From Prunus persica (taxonomy: Eukaryota; Streptophyta; Magnoliopsida; Rosales; Rosaceae), in assembly GCF_000346465.2 (NCBI RefSeq), contig NC_034010.1, positions 27,304,643 through 27,368,642 on the forward strand: a stretch of DNA of 64,000 bases. The letters run 5' to 3'. The notes beneath the pieces were generated by a model that did not search any database, was not told where the DNA came from, and was given only the letters and a program-made list of their open reading frames with translations. Both the position numbers and the translations under genes were made by a program. The number at the start of each line of letters is the position of its first letter. Position 1 is the first letter of the stretch. This document shows positions 55,410-64,000 of the stretch, one piece after another.

Positions 55410-58387
55410 ACCTGTGAAATAGAGAACCCATTTATTGGTAATTCAAAATCATTGGAATATTGAAGACAATATGATAATACAGCCGAATATATATGTAATT
55501 CCAATTTTCTTTCCGGAGGCGTTTTTGAGTAGTGGTGAGAAAGATCCTACAAGAAAAACAAGAAAAGTATAGAGGTCATTAGCTACAAGACATCTATTTA
55601 TGAAATAGTGAGACAGTCAACTGAAATGAAAATTAGTAAAGTAGAAAATGTAGTCACTATATGTACCAAAATTTCTCTGAGATTAAAAATATCCGTGGAA
55701 CCTCTTCTTTGGATTATAGATTTTACCAGCACACGACCAGCCAAAACTATCTCAGAAGGCAATACTGCTGGCCAGTGTACACCTTTACATTCATGTTTAT
55801 GTTCAGGAATGTGCTCAGCATCTGTTTCAGAATCAACATTCAAAGTGGTCTCTGCAATGTACTTTTCAAGATCAGCTGATAAATTTTCATGAATCCTTTG
55901 ATTGTTTGGGTAATCCCAGGACATTTTTCCTCCTGCTCGTATTCGGCATTTCTTGGAGCAATACAATGTTATTGAACATGATGTACATGGGACTTTATCC
56001 GCTGGTAGCTCATTTAAGCAGTAGTGGCAATGAGTTTCCCGACAAGGCTTTAATATTATCTGCAAAGCACAGGGGCAATTTATTTTAGAATCCTCAGAAG
56101 AACTGCATATATTTCCAATGGCAATAAGAGCCTACTCTGTTGGTAAAAAAGATGCACAAATGATACTTGAACACAACTTGAGCTTCGAAGATAATAAGTT
56201 TAAATAAATAATTCCTCTTCAGCAACTTGTGAAGTATTAATCAACACTCACTGAAAGACAAAATGAAGATGGTACACCATTCTGCTTCGATTTTTTCTTA
56301 TGCCTCTTGATGACGTGAATGTAATAAAGGAAATTAAACTGTAGGATACGTATCTACTTTTTGTTTCACAATAAATTTTCCAGGGGTACATGTTCTGATT
56401 GGACTGTAAAAAGAACATCCCTTCAAAAGATCTCAATATGCTAATTGAAAGGAAAAAAGGAGACAAGGCAGTTGATCACACATCAATTTAGTTTCCCAAA
56501 CCACGACTATAGAGGATCAGGAATGCCTGCATAGAATGGGAACATCTCTCTATCCAATTCGGTAGCAAAGTAATGGCGACTAACAAAACTGACAAGAAGT
56601 ACACGATAGCATATATAAAAGAAGTCTCTGTTCATACCATCGAAAAAGGGTCTTCAGTATGTACCAAGGACGCTTGAGGAAGGTCACCTGTTGAAGCCAT
56701 ACCCCTTCCTTTCTCTGGTGTGGCGACACATCGTAATCCCGTTGGGTGCGGTTCATCTGATGGATTACAAGGTACTTTAATTAGGTTTCTAATACTTAAC
56801 TTCCCTAACATGACTAGCTTTATTTAGAAAGAAAATAGAGGCAGGAAGTTTAACCAGCAAAACAAGCTGTAAAGTCACGAATATCTTAGCATAATTAAAA
56901 AAAAGTAAAGATTGCATTAAAAGGCTCAACAACATAAGTACGCTTAAAATGAGACCCTGTCACTGCTACATCCTAAGGAAAGTTTGAACACCAATCCATC
57001 AGTTTAACTCAATATAACGTTAAAAAAAAACATAAATATGATGAAACCAACAGAATATTCTAAGTGAGAATACCATTTCAAACTGTTACGTGTCGACATG
57101 GAGCCATTTTTGTTGCTTTTGCATGTGTCCAAATTGCTATTTTTTTTATCTGTAGTTTTAATCACAGGTTATAAAAACTTAGGGGGCCCAATGTCTACAA
57201 TATCTTAAGAAACCATAAGGTGATTACTCATCCAGAGTGAGCACAGATTTTCATTCCTGAGATCAGAATATTTGATTATAGTTGCACAATGTGATACTAA
57301 ATGGTAATATCTTACCCAAAATATCTGAGGTATTCTCATACTGTTGTATTGATGGATTTGATGTACTATTCTGTTGATCCAAAATTATCTTCATCTCACT
57401 TTCTATCTGTCTCTTTCCACCCATTGTCAACTCCAGAATCTTAGCAACATCCAAATCACGGATAGTATCCTTATAATTTCCCATAGAAGCATTTGCCTTA
57501 CCTCTTCTGTACCATGCCTACATTGGAAAAAGGAAGAAAAGTAAATTTGAAGAAAACTGTAACTCTCTTAGTCTCCTTTATCCTCCAGTAAAAAAAGGCA
57601 TCTCTAACTCATTAAAATACACCTTAACGCTAGGCAATAAAAGCATCTCACCTTTGCATAGTTTGAAGAAATCTGAAGTGCCCGATTGCAGTCTCGTAAA
57701 CACTCCCTTAGAAGACCCATTTTCTAAGGATTACACATAACAGATACACTAACAGTGAGCAATGAAATCTGTTGATAAAGAACTGAATTTGTTACGTTTG
57801 GTACATAACCACATAAATCAAGAATGGGACTTACATGCAATACAGAAGCCCGATTCACATACAAAGTAGCAACCAAGTTTCTGTCTTCATGTGCATCCAT
57901 AGGAGCAACTATCAATGCCTGTGCCTCATGCCAGTGATAATAAACAAACAAGTAAACAAGTACGGGTTAGCTCTAGCAATGGCTTCAAAATAGAGAAGTA
58001 ATTTCAAAGATGGAGGTACCTGAGTATATAAATCCAAAGCATTAGCATAATCACCGCTCAAGAAGCACTTATTCCCCTTTTGCTTCGACTCCAAAGCAGC
58101 TTCTTTGTTCTTGCCACACAGAGCCACTTCAGGGTCCGCCAAGTCCCTCACCATCTAATCAAATACGACAAATTTTAATCATTCATTCATTTCATTTCTT
58201 CTGTTATTGTTTGTTTCTCGAAGCTCATAAATTAGAATGTACAAAAATAATGACATACTTGGTGAAAGGGCTCGAAATGAAGAAGAAAATCGACGAGAGA
58301 AGAACATGTGCGAGGAAGATCGTCAGCAGAGCTCTCTCCGATCATTCGCTTTAGGGTTTCTGGAACCAGAGATTTCAGCTTCTCCAT
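52816..58387 (-). CDS. TPR-SET-MYND protein (SMYD4-like putative lysine methyltransferase)
   Basis: Fifteen exons in transcript order: 58387-58259, 58154-58020, 57918-57835, 57723-57652, 57517-57316, 56756-56638, 56059-55667, 55546-55412, 54866-54732, 54474-54319, 54219-53980, 53894-53728, 53623-53509, 53321-53241 and 53046-52816; 797 residues, close to the SMYD4 length. TPR helices lie at about 60-160 (KQKGNKCFLSGDYANALDLYTQ, LYVNRASVLHKMGLLRECLRDCNRAL, AWYRRGKANASMGNYKDTIRDLDVA). SET starts around 223 (GLRCVATPEKGRGM), is split by a MYND zinc finger at 258-300 (CHYCLNELPADKVPCTSCSITLYCSKKC), and resumes with GSLFNHSCQPN at 479-489 and LSYGPQ. A post-SET CQCSGC follows at 541-546. C-terminal helices resemble TPRs. 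The NHSC and YG motifs needed by SET enzymes are present. Substrate is unknown. Intron 8 carries a long GA/CT repeat directly after its donor. Confidence 0.93.
55336..55407. repeat. GA/CT microsatellite in a SMYD4-like intron
   Basis: About 35 GA units (CT in transcript sense), starting only a few bases after the intron 8 donor (GTTGAC then CT repeats). Its position next to a splice donor may affect splicing when length varies. Confidence 0.92.
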
Positions 58388-59037
58388 GAGCCCGCTTTTG
58401 AGCTACGCCTTGTGCTTGGAACTTCGTACAACGGCTATGTGCATTGCTACCCGCTCTGCCACTCTGTTTTATGCGCGGCGGTGAGAGTTCGTTTCTTTTT
58501 CCTTTTTCTTTTTTGGGTAAGGAAGGCTGTGAGTGTTAAAAATAAAAATAAAAATAATTTCTATCCCAAATGTTTTATCTTTTTAAAGAATTTTCTATAC
58601 CAAAATTATTAAAAATATATGTATCAAGGGCAACATTGATTTATAAAACTTGTCCAAGGTTCAATAGAATTCAATAGAATTTACCCATGTTCAAAATTCA
58701 TTTCCCACCAATGCGTTTTTGACAAGTTATTTCTTCTTGTGTGAAAATGTTGGAAAGATGTTTGCTTTTTGGAACTTCTGTGGGATGATGTTATACGAAT
58801 CAATTCAAATGCCCATCATAAGAATGGTATTCGTTCTTTTTTTGGGTCGACGTGTGATTGTACTTCTGATAAAATAAGCAGATTATCCATCCATCAGGAA
58901 AAGAATAATGTTCCTTCTAACATTTTTACAAAAACTTGAGCCTCTGTGGTAATTAGATGCTGACAAAATCCATACTACAGAATGCTCCTTTTGGGGATTC
59001 TTAGTGATGAAGGCAACAAACAAACACAATGCTTCAT
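58388..59037. other. Intergenic region between SMYD4-like and RAF2-like genes
   Basis: 650 bp with the SMYD4-like promoter at left and the RAF2-like 3' UTR at right. Both genes are on the minus strand. No other gene was found. Confidence 0.5.
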
Positions 59038-60026
59038 CTAAGCCCAAACTCTTTTTCTGGGCACAAGATCTGATGTTTTTATATCATCTATTTTGGCAGC
59101 TACAATGAAATCATTCATGCTCAATCCTCCTGCAATGAAGTTTCAAGTTAGCAATGTGCAAATGGTATGGCAAGTAGCCCAATCAAAAGTTTCTACAAGT
59201 TTGCAAGAAGTTTACCAATGGAAGATGTCCATAGCTCTGCTCTAACTTGATTGGGTTGCTCCAAGTGAAGATTTGGGAAATGCCCTGCAGCTTCTGCAAC
59301 CTTATAAATCCTGTTGATGAGCTCAACCCCACATTTATAATCTCTCAATTTCCAAAGACACTGTAATTTGAGCTCACCTTCTCCAACTATCAATCTCCAC
59401 CCAACAACCTACAGAAGCAAGGCATAAATGAGTTCCACTTTGCTTGCATAAAATCAAAACCATCCAATTTTTGGAAACAAAACAAAATCACAGCTTCAGA
59501 TCTCAATTCTAGAACACACAACCCACAAAAGTCCTTAACTTTACAAACAGAACCCAAAAGGGTAATCTTCTTCAGGATATGAAAATTGGGCAAAGCTAAG
59601 CTAAGCAAAGACTGAGACTTTACACAGTAATTTCATCAAACACCATAGAAGCATCATACATATCGAAGATATCAAGGAAGAATTGACCTTTCTGAGGAGC
59701 TTCTGGGCATCGTCTTCAGGCATAGGAGGCTGGAGAGGAGAGACAGCGCTGCAGTCTAGCTGGGACAGAGAGAGAGAAGAGAGATTGGGGATGAGAATCT
59801 TGTGCTCTGTGTTGCCGTTGCCCAACACCTTCTCACCAAACCCACTTGCTATCTCAGCTGGGAAGGGGTCTCTAGCGCCAAAATCGCCCAGCATGTCATT
59901 GCCCAGAGCCTGAGTTCGCAGGCCAAGTCGAAGCCGAGTTGGAACGGTGATGAGGTTAGGGTGAAGGTTGAGGTGGTGGTGACGTGGAAGAGAGAGAAGG
60001 GGTACGGAAAGGTTTGCGGTGGCCAT
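59038..60026 (-). CDS. RAF2: Pterin-4a-carbinolamine dehydratase-like plastid protein (RAF2/SDIRIP1-like)
   Basis: Exons 60026-59688, 59408-59216 and 59129-59038 give 207 residues. Met at 60026 starts a Ser/Leu/basic transit-like N-terminus (ATANLSVPLLSLPRHHHLN); an upstream in-frame Met at 60101 is possible. The segment GNDMLGDFGARDPFPAEIASGFGEKVLGN followed by NTEHKILIP and PPMPEDDAQKLLRKVVGW is as I remember the Arabidopsis RAF2/SDIRIP1 protein. The dehydratase-like domain (about 108-205) contains CLWKLRDYKCGVELINRIYKVAEAAGHFPNLHLE and AELWTSSIGGLSMNDFIVAAKID. The catalytic HHP and TH residues of true carbinolamine dehydratases are replaced (GHFPN and WTSS), so it is probably non-catalytic. 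RAF2 assists Rubisco assembly in chloroplasts; SDIRIP1 is the same protein in ABA signalling. Function here is by homology. Confidence 0.92.
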
Positions 60027-60300
60027 GGAGAGGAGGAGGACGATGGATGGGCTTTCTTCTTCGGATTGCAGGAAAGAGTGGGTTTGGCTATCAGTGGCCA
60101 CTCAGCTATTAGTTCCTCAGTTTTCTTTTTCTTTTTTAAAAACAAACAATTATTATTTTATTGTCCAGGAGTAAGGTGTTTTGGTTGGTAATGATTTTTC
60201 ATAGTTAATTACTTTAAAAATGTAATTCATATTATTACACTTGAAAATTTAAGTGAGTACATATTATTATGTGTGACATGATCAGTAAAAAAAAAAAAAC

Positions 60301-60745
60301 AGTATAGCCGTGCGGCTATACTCTCGGTTTTGCTTTTTTAAATATAAAAATAGTCTGGCCGGTCGGCTGTACTCCTTTTTTTTTTTTTTAAAATAGTATA
60401 GCCGTGCGGCTATACGAATTTTGACACGTGGCTGCCTATTCGCTAAGGGTCTTTTTTTAATTTTTATAAATCGTATAGCCGGGCGGTTGTACTCTCTTTT
60501 TTAAATTTTTTCAAAAATAGTGTAGCTGGTCGGCTATACTCGGTTTTTATTTATTTATATAAAAAATAGTATAGCCGGGCGGCGGCACTCTTTTTTTATT
60601 TTTATTTATAGTATAGCCGTGCGGTGATACTGTGGCCGCCTATTTGCTACAGAGTCTTTTTTTATTTTTTATAAATAGTATAGCCATGCGGCTGTATCGG
60701 TTTTTTTTAAAAAAAAATCGTATAACCGCGCGGTTGTACTTATTT
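60301..60745. repeat. Palindrome-repeat cluster 2
   Basis: Nine copies of the same 22-bp palindromic unit at about 60301, 60350, 60392, 60471, 60518, 60567, 60609, 60677 and 60718, with mutations in several arms. The spacer after the third copy has GACACGTGGCTGCCTATTCG and a T-run, and the same orientation as cluster 1. The cluster starts 275 bp upstream of the RAF2-like start codon. Confidence 0.92.
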
Positions 60746-61209
60746 TGACACAAGGGCTCCTTTTTTTCTCTTAAATTTTTTTCCCGCATTTTTGTTTATA
60801 GGTAAGAGTAGTTTAGGGCTGTTGGGGTCTTTTTCGTCCGAAGGCTTATTCGGGCTTTGTTGATTCTTGGATCGCCATAGAGTGATGAATGAAGATTTTG
60901 TTGCCGCTTTGTCTGAGTTAGCGAGAACTAGGCCCAAAGTATCCCGAGGGAGAAGCAAGTCCCGGGAGAGTACTTTGTTTTTCTTCCAGCGGCTGCGTGT
61001 TTTGTGTTGATGTTTCCGGCAGCTCGACAAAGAGTTGAAGATGACTTGCTGATGTTGATATGAGATCATATGAGCTTGGCATGAGAGCTTGGAGTGTAGG
61101 AGCTAGAGACCCACAAGTTTAGCAAATGAGAATGCATGTGCTTGGCTTAGTGTTGGATATGTTTGAGTTTGGTGTTGATAATTTATTGTGTGTGGCTATG
61201 GCTATGGGG
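60746..61209. other. Unassigned DNA between the palindromes and the 111-bp repeats
   Basis: An open frame of about 109 codons on the minus strand (60740-61069) encodes a basic sequence with no domain that I recognise (for example LPRDTLGLVLANSDKAATKS). It may be a degenerate transposon or captured gene piece. Nothing else is seen. Confidence 0.35.
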
Positions 61210-61764
61210 ATTTAAGAGTTTCAAGAGAAGGAGGATGGAAGGAAAAACTTGATGTTTGAGGGCTATGGTGTTTAAAGCTTGAAAGGAAGGAAAAGCTTAG
61301 AGCTAGGTGATGCTTTATGGATTTAAGAGTTTCAAGATAAGGAGGATGGAAGGAAAAGCTTGAGGTTTGAAAGCTATGGTGTTTAAAGCTTGAAAGGAAG
61401 AAAAAGCTTGGAGCTAGGTGATGCTTTATGAATATAAGAGTTTCAAGATAAGGAGGATGGAAGGAAAAGCTTGAGGTTTGAAGGCTATGATGTTTAAAGC
61501 TTGGAAGAAAGGAAAAGCTTGGAGCTAGGTGATGCTTTATGAATATAAGAGTTTCAAGATAAGGAGGATGGAAGGAAAAGCTTGAGGTTTGAAGGCTATG
61601 ATGTTTAAAGCTTGGAAGAAAGGAAAAGCTTGGAGCTAGGTGATGCTTTATGGATTTAAGAGTTTCAAGAGAAGTAGGATGGAAGAAAAAACTTGAGGTT
61701 TGAAGGCTATGATGTTTAAAGCTTGGAAGGAAGGAAAAGCTTGGAGTTAGGTGATGCTTTATGG
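61210..61764. repeat. Tandem array, five units of 111 bp
   Basis: Unit starts at 61210, 61321, 61432, 61543 and 61654 are each exactly 111 bp apart. Each unit reads ATTTAAGAGTTTCAAGA, GGAGGATGGAAGGAAAA, then GTTTAAAGCTTG and GGAGCTAGGTGATGCTTTAT. Identity is high. The array is inside the segment bracketed by palindrome clusters 2 and 3. Confidence 0.93.
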
Positions 61765-61975
61765 AGGTTGGTGGCTGCTGGGATGCTTGCAGGAGCCAAG
61801 TGAGGGAGTGTTGGCTGAAGAAAAATTGGTCGATGGCTGCTGTGTTGCTTGCAGCAGCCGAATGAGGAGGGGCTTGATGGCTGAAGAAAAATTAGTGGCT
61901 GCTGGAATGCTTACAGCAGCTGAAGAAAGGTGAGTTCTCATGGTTGTTGAGAAGCTTGCAACAACCAAGAGGGGT
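61765..61975. repeat. Diverged short tandem repeats rich in GGCTGCTG
   Basis: Three related segments of about 70 bp contain GGCTGCTG, ATGCTTGCAG or TTGCTTGCAGCAGC, and GGCTGAAGAAAAATT. They form an open frame in places, but that looks like a result of the repeat rather than a gene. Confidence 0.65.
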
Positions 61976-62040
61976 TGGTTTTGGCTGAGTAATGCCTCCC
62001 AAATGATAGAAGGTGAAGGCTCTCTTTGGTTTTCAATAGG

Positions 62041-62275
62041 TAAAAGGAAGTGTTGGAGCTAGTCTATTTCCAACAGATAAAATGGGGCATTGGGACATTC
62101 TTATTTCCAGCAGGTAAAGCTAGGCATTGAAAAATGATTATTTTCTATGGGTAAAAGGAAGTGTTGGAAGTGGCTTGTTTCCAGTGGGTAAAAAGAAGCA
62201 TTGAGATAGTCTTATTTCCAGCGGGTAAAGTTAGGTATTGAAAAATGACTATTTTCTATGGGTAAAAAGAAGTGC
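62041..62275. repeat. Second tandem array with a 111-bp period
   Basis: The phrase TAAAAGGAAGTG or TAAAAAGAAGTG recurs at 62041, 62152 and 62263, exactly 111 bp apart, with TTTCCAGCRGGTAAAG and CATTGAAAAATGA-like parts between. Identity is lower than in the 61.2-kb array, and the sequence is different apart from short similar words. Confidence 0.85.
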
Positions 62276-63120
62276 TTGAAAAATATCTCATTTGCTCGCC
62301 CACATTGGAGAACTCTAAGTAATGGGCTTGGACTTTGGTGCTCCCAAGTAGCTAGCTCAAAGTCTTCATTATCTAAAAGTTTCTGTGGGCCTTGTGGACC
62401 TCCGTAACCTTCCACACCACAATCCCTTGTGCAAGCCCATAAACCACATGACTTGGGTTCATGTAAGCTTGGTAGGTGATTGGCATAGGCAAAATGTATT
62501 ATTGATTTGGCATGGCATGTACACTATTTATATATTTATTTAATAAATTAATTCCCAAAATACAGCTTGAATTAACACATGACCAACATTATATGTTATA
62601 TTGGGCTTTGAATGTCTTTGGGCTTCCCATGACTTTTTTGGGTCTCAATAAGGGTATTATCCATTACTATTAAGCCATTATCCGAGTCTATTGATTTACT
62701 GTAAAATTTCCATACCAAAAAAAAAAAAAAAAAAAAAAAAGTAAAAATTGAACTCTCATATTGATTTGTTGTGAAATTTCTCGTTTTCATTAAATGTGAT
62801 ATGAATATATAATTAATCACTTCTTACTGCCTTCCAGTATAATGATCACTTTCATATTTCATGTACAATTATTCATTTACACAATAAAATTAGTCTCTTT
62901 ATTTCATGTTAATTTAGCATTTATTGTCCCACCTGCTGTATGTATGCATAATCAATTTTTTAAACATATGCTGTAGCTAGTACATGGACAATACCATTCT
63001 TTACAGAGTCTGTAAATCATATTTTGGGATAATCAATATGATAACATACGGTGTTAATCAAATGATGATGAGATTAGCTAGCATGGAGCATGTTTGATGG
63101 ATATGGAGGTTTAAATATTA
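62276..63120. other. AT-rich non-coding DNA
   Basis: Contains a poly(A) run at about 62717-62740 and no gene. Short frames here are not supported. Confidence 0.5.
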
Positions 63121-63144
63121 ATGCATGAACAAATTGGGATTCTG

Positions 63145-63354
63145 AAATCAAGCCGGGAAGAACCAGTATCTCAGAAGCACTAGAAGCACCACCGCCATCA
63201 GACACCGATCAAAGTGCAGAGACAAAATCAAAGGGTGGGGAGCAAGAAGAAGAAGCAGAAGAAGAAGATAAGCTTGAAGGAGGAGACAATAATGCAGCAG
63301 CCACAGCAAGTCATGAGGACAAGGCAGCCAAAATTGAGCAGGCCACAAGGGTCC
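63145..63354 (+). pseudogene. Coding-like fragment rich in Glu, Ala and Lys
   Basis: One plus-strand frame stays open through TSISEALEAPPPSDTDQSAE, GGEQEEEAEEEDKLEGGDNN and AATASHEDKAAKIEQATRVL, and closes shortly after entering the SMYD4-derived DNA at about 63355. The composition suggests an acidic, disordered protein segment. Source gene not recognised. Its abrupt junction with foreign DNA marks it as a captured fragment. Confidence 0.45.
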
Positions 63355-63874
63355 TTTCTTTCCGGAGGCGTTTTTGAGTAATGGTGAGAAAGATCCTACA
63401 AGAAAAACACAAAAATATATAGGTCATTAGTTACAAGACATCTATTTATGAAAGAGAGACAGTCAACTGAAATGAAAATTAGTGAAGTAGAAAATATAGT
63501 CACTATATGTACCAAAATTTCTCTGAGATTAAAAATATATGTGGAACCTCTTCTTTTGATTATAGACTTTACTCCCACACGACCAGCCAAAACTATTTCA
63601 GAAGGCAATACTGCTGGCCAGTGCAGTGTACACCTTTACATTCATGTTTATGTTCAGGAATGTGCTCAGTATCTGTTTCAGAATCAACATTTAAAGTGGT
63701 CTCTGCAATGTACTTTTCAAGATCAGCTGATAAAGTTTCATGGATCCTTTGATTGTTTGGGTAATCCCAGGACATTTTTCCTCCTGCTCGTATACGGCAT
63801 TTCTGGGAGCAATACAATGGTATTGAACACGAGGTACATGGGACTTTATCAGCTGGTAGTTCATTTAAGCAGTA
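63355..63874 (-). pseudogene. Duplicated fragment of the SMYD4-like gene
   Basis: Matches 55506-56023 of the SMYD4-like gene at about 95% by eye in the same orientation. It includes the 5' part of exon 8 (41 bp), all of intron 7 and most of exon 7 with the MYND finger end (CRIRAGGKMSWDYPNNQRI). Because the intron is kept, copying was at the DNA level. The frame is broken: CAGTG is doubled at about 63620-63630, among other differences. The 3' end on the map runs straight into a palindrome unit. Confidence 0.93.
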
Positions 63875-64000
63875 TAGCCGCGCGGCTATAGTAATATCCT
63901 TGAAAATAGTATAGCCGTGCGGCTATACTCGAATTTTTTTTTTCTTTTCTAATTTTGTTTAAAAAATAGTATAGCAGCGGTTATACTCTTTATATATATA
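63871..64000. repeat. Palindrome-repeat cluster 3, cut by the window end
   Basis: Units at about 63871 (central CGCG, arms nearly perfect), 63907 and a damaged one at 63967, again with T-rich spacers. The window stops in a TA run, so the cluster may continue. Confidence 0.9.

Noticed and set aside
60740..61069. Retrotransposon gag or polymerase gene
   Set aside because: The frame is basic but has no zinc knuckle, protease, RT or integrase motif; kept only as unassigned DNA.
61751..61968. Frames with repeated GCL-like and AAEE-like peptides
   Set aside because: Products of diverged tandem repeats; no other sign of coding.

Overview
The window is plant nuclear DNA from a eudicot. Genes have many short AT-rich introns with GT..AG borders, intergenic DNA is AT-rich, long CT/GA and TA microsatellites are common, and every readable protein is of a familiar plant family. 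The gene set and style fit a woody rosid, perhaps Rosaceae, but the species is a guess. I rebuilt ten multi-exon protein genes and one two-exon gene by splicing by eye; all junctions keep the reading frame and follow GT..AG. One conserved microRNA locus (MIR319) was found in a stretch with no protein gene.

Layout. 0.5-4.1 kb (+): a RING-finger, multi-pass membrane E3 ligase of the RNFT type. 4.1-11.3 kb: no protein gene, but a miR319 foldback at about 8.39-8.62 kb. 11.3-14.3 kb (+): ATG18, an autophagy PROPPIN. 14.8-17.55 kb (-): a quinone-oxidoreductase-like MDR protein, with a mitochondrial-type tRNA-Cys sequence lodged in its last intron; it is divergent, over 252 bp, from a plastid-type alpha/beta hydrolase (17.8-20.2 kb, +). 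20.8-22.0 kb (-): a C2-domain SRC2-like protein. 22.6-23.95 kb (-): a plastid-type GNAT acetyltransferase. 24.6-28.3 kb (-): a bromodomain protein with a recent internal triplication. 28.3-32.1 kb: tandem duplications and a doubtful small gene. 32.5-35.5 kb (-): a CYP714-type cytochrome P450. 35.6-39.7 kb: intergenic, with two copies of a 215-bp MITE-like repeat. 39.75-42.8 kb (+): a WD40-like protein of unknown function. 44.5-49.9 kb (+): a CIP7-related (COP1-interacting) protein. 52.8-58.4 kb (-): a SMYD4-like TPR-SET-MYND protein. 59.0-60.0 kb (-): a plastid pterin-carbinolamine-dehydratase-like protein matching RAF2/SDIRIP1. 60.3-64.0 kb: repeat DNA.

The most unusual signal is a family of 22-bp near-perfect palindromes (arms AGTATAGCCG and CGGCTATACT) that occurs in three clusters at 51.5-52.0, 60.3-60.75 and 63.87-64.0 kb. 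Several copies are followed by a T-rich spacer holding a GACACGTGG box. The last two clusters bracket 3.6 kb of non-coding DNA that contains two blocks of 111-bp tandem repeats, a coding-like fragment and an intron-containing duplicate of part of the neighbouring SMYD4-like gene. That duplicate ends exactly at a palindrome. I read this as a non-autonomous DNA element that has captured gene fragments; the element itself is inference.

The genes do not form a pathway. Shared themes are plastid proteins (hydrolase, GNAT, RAF2-like) and light or stress biology (ATG18, CIP7-like, CYP714, miR319), which is ordinary for neighbouring plant genes.
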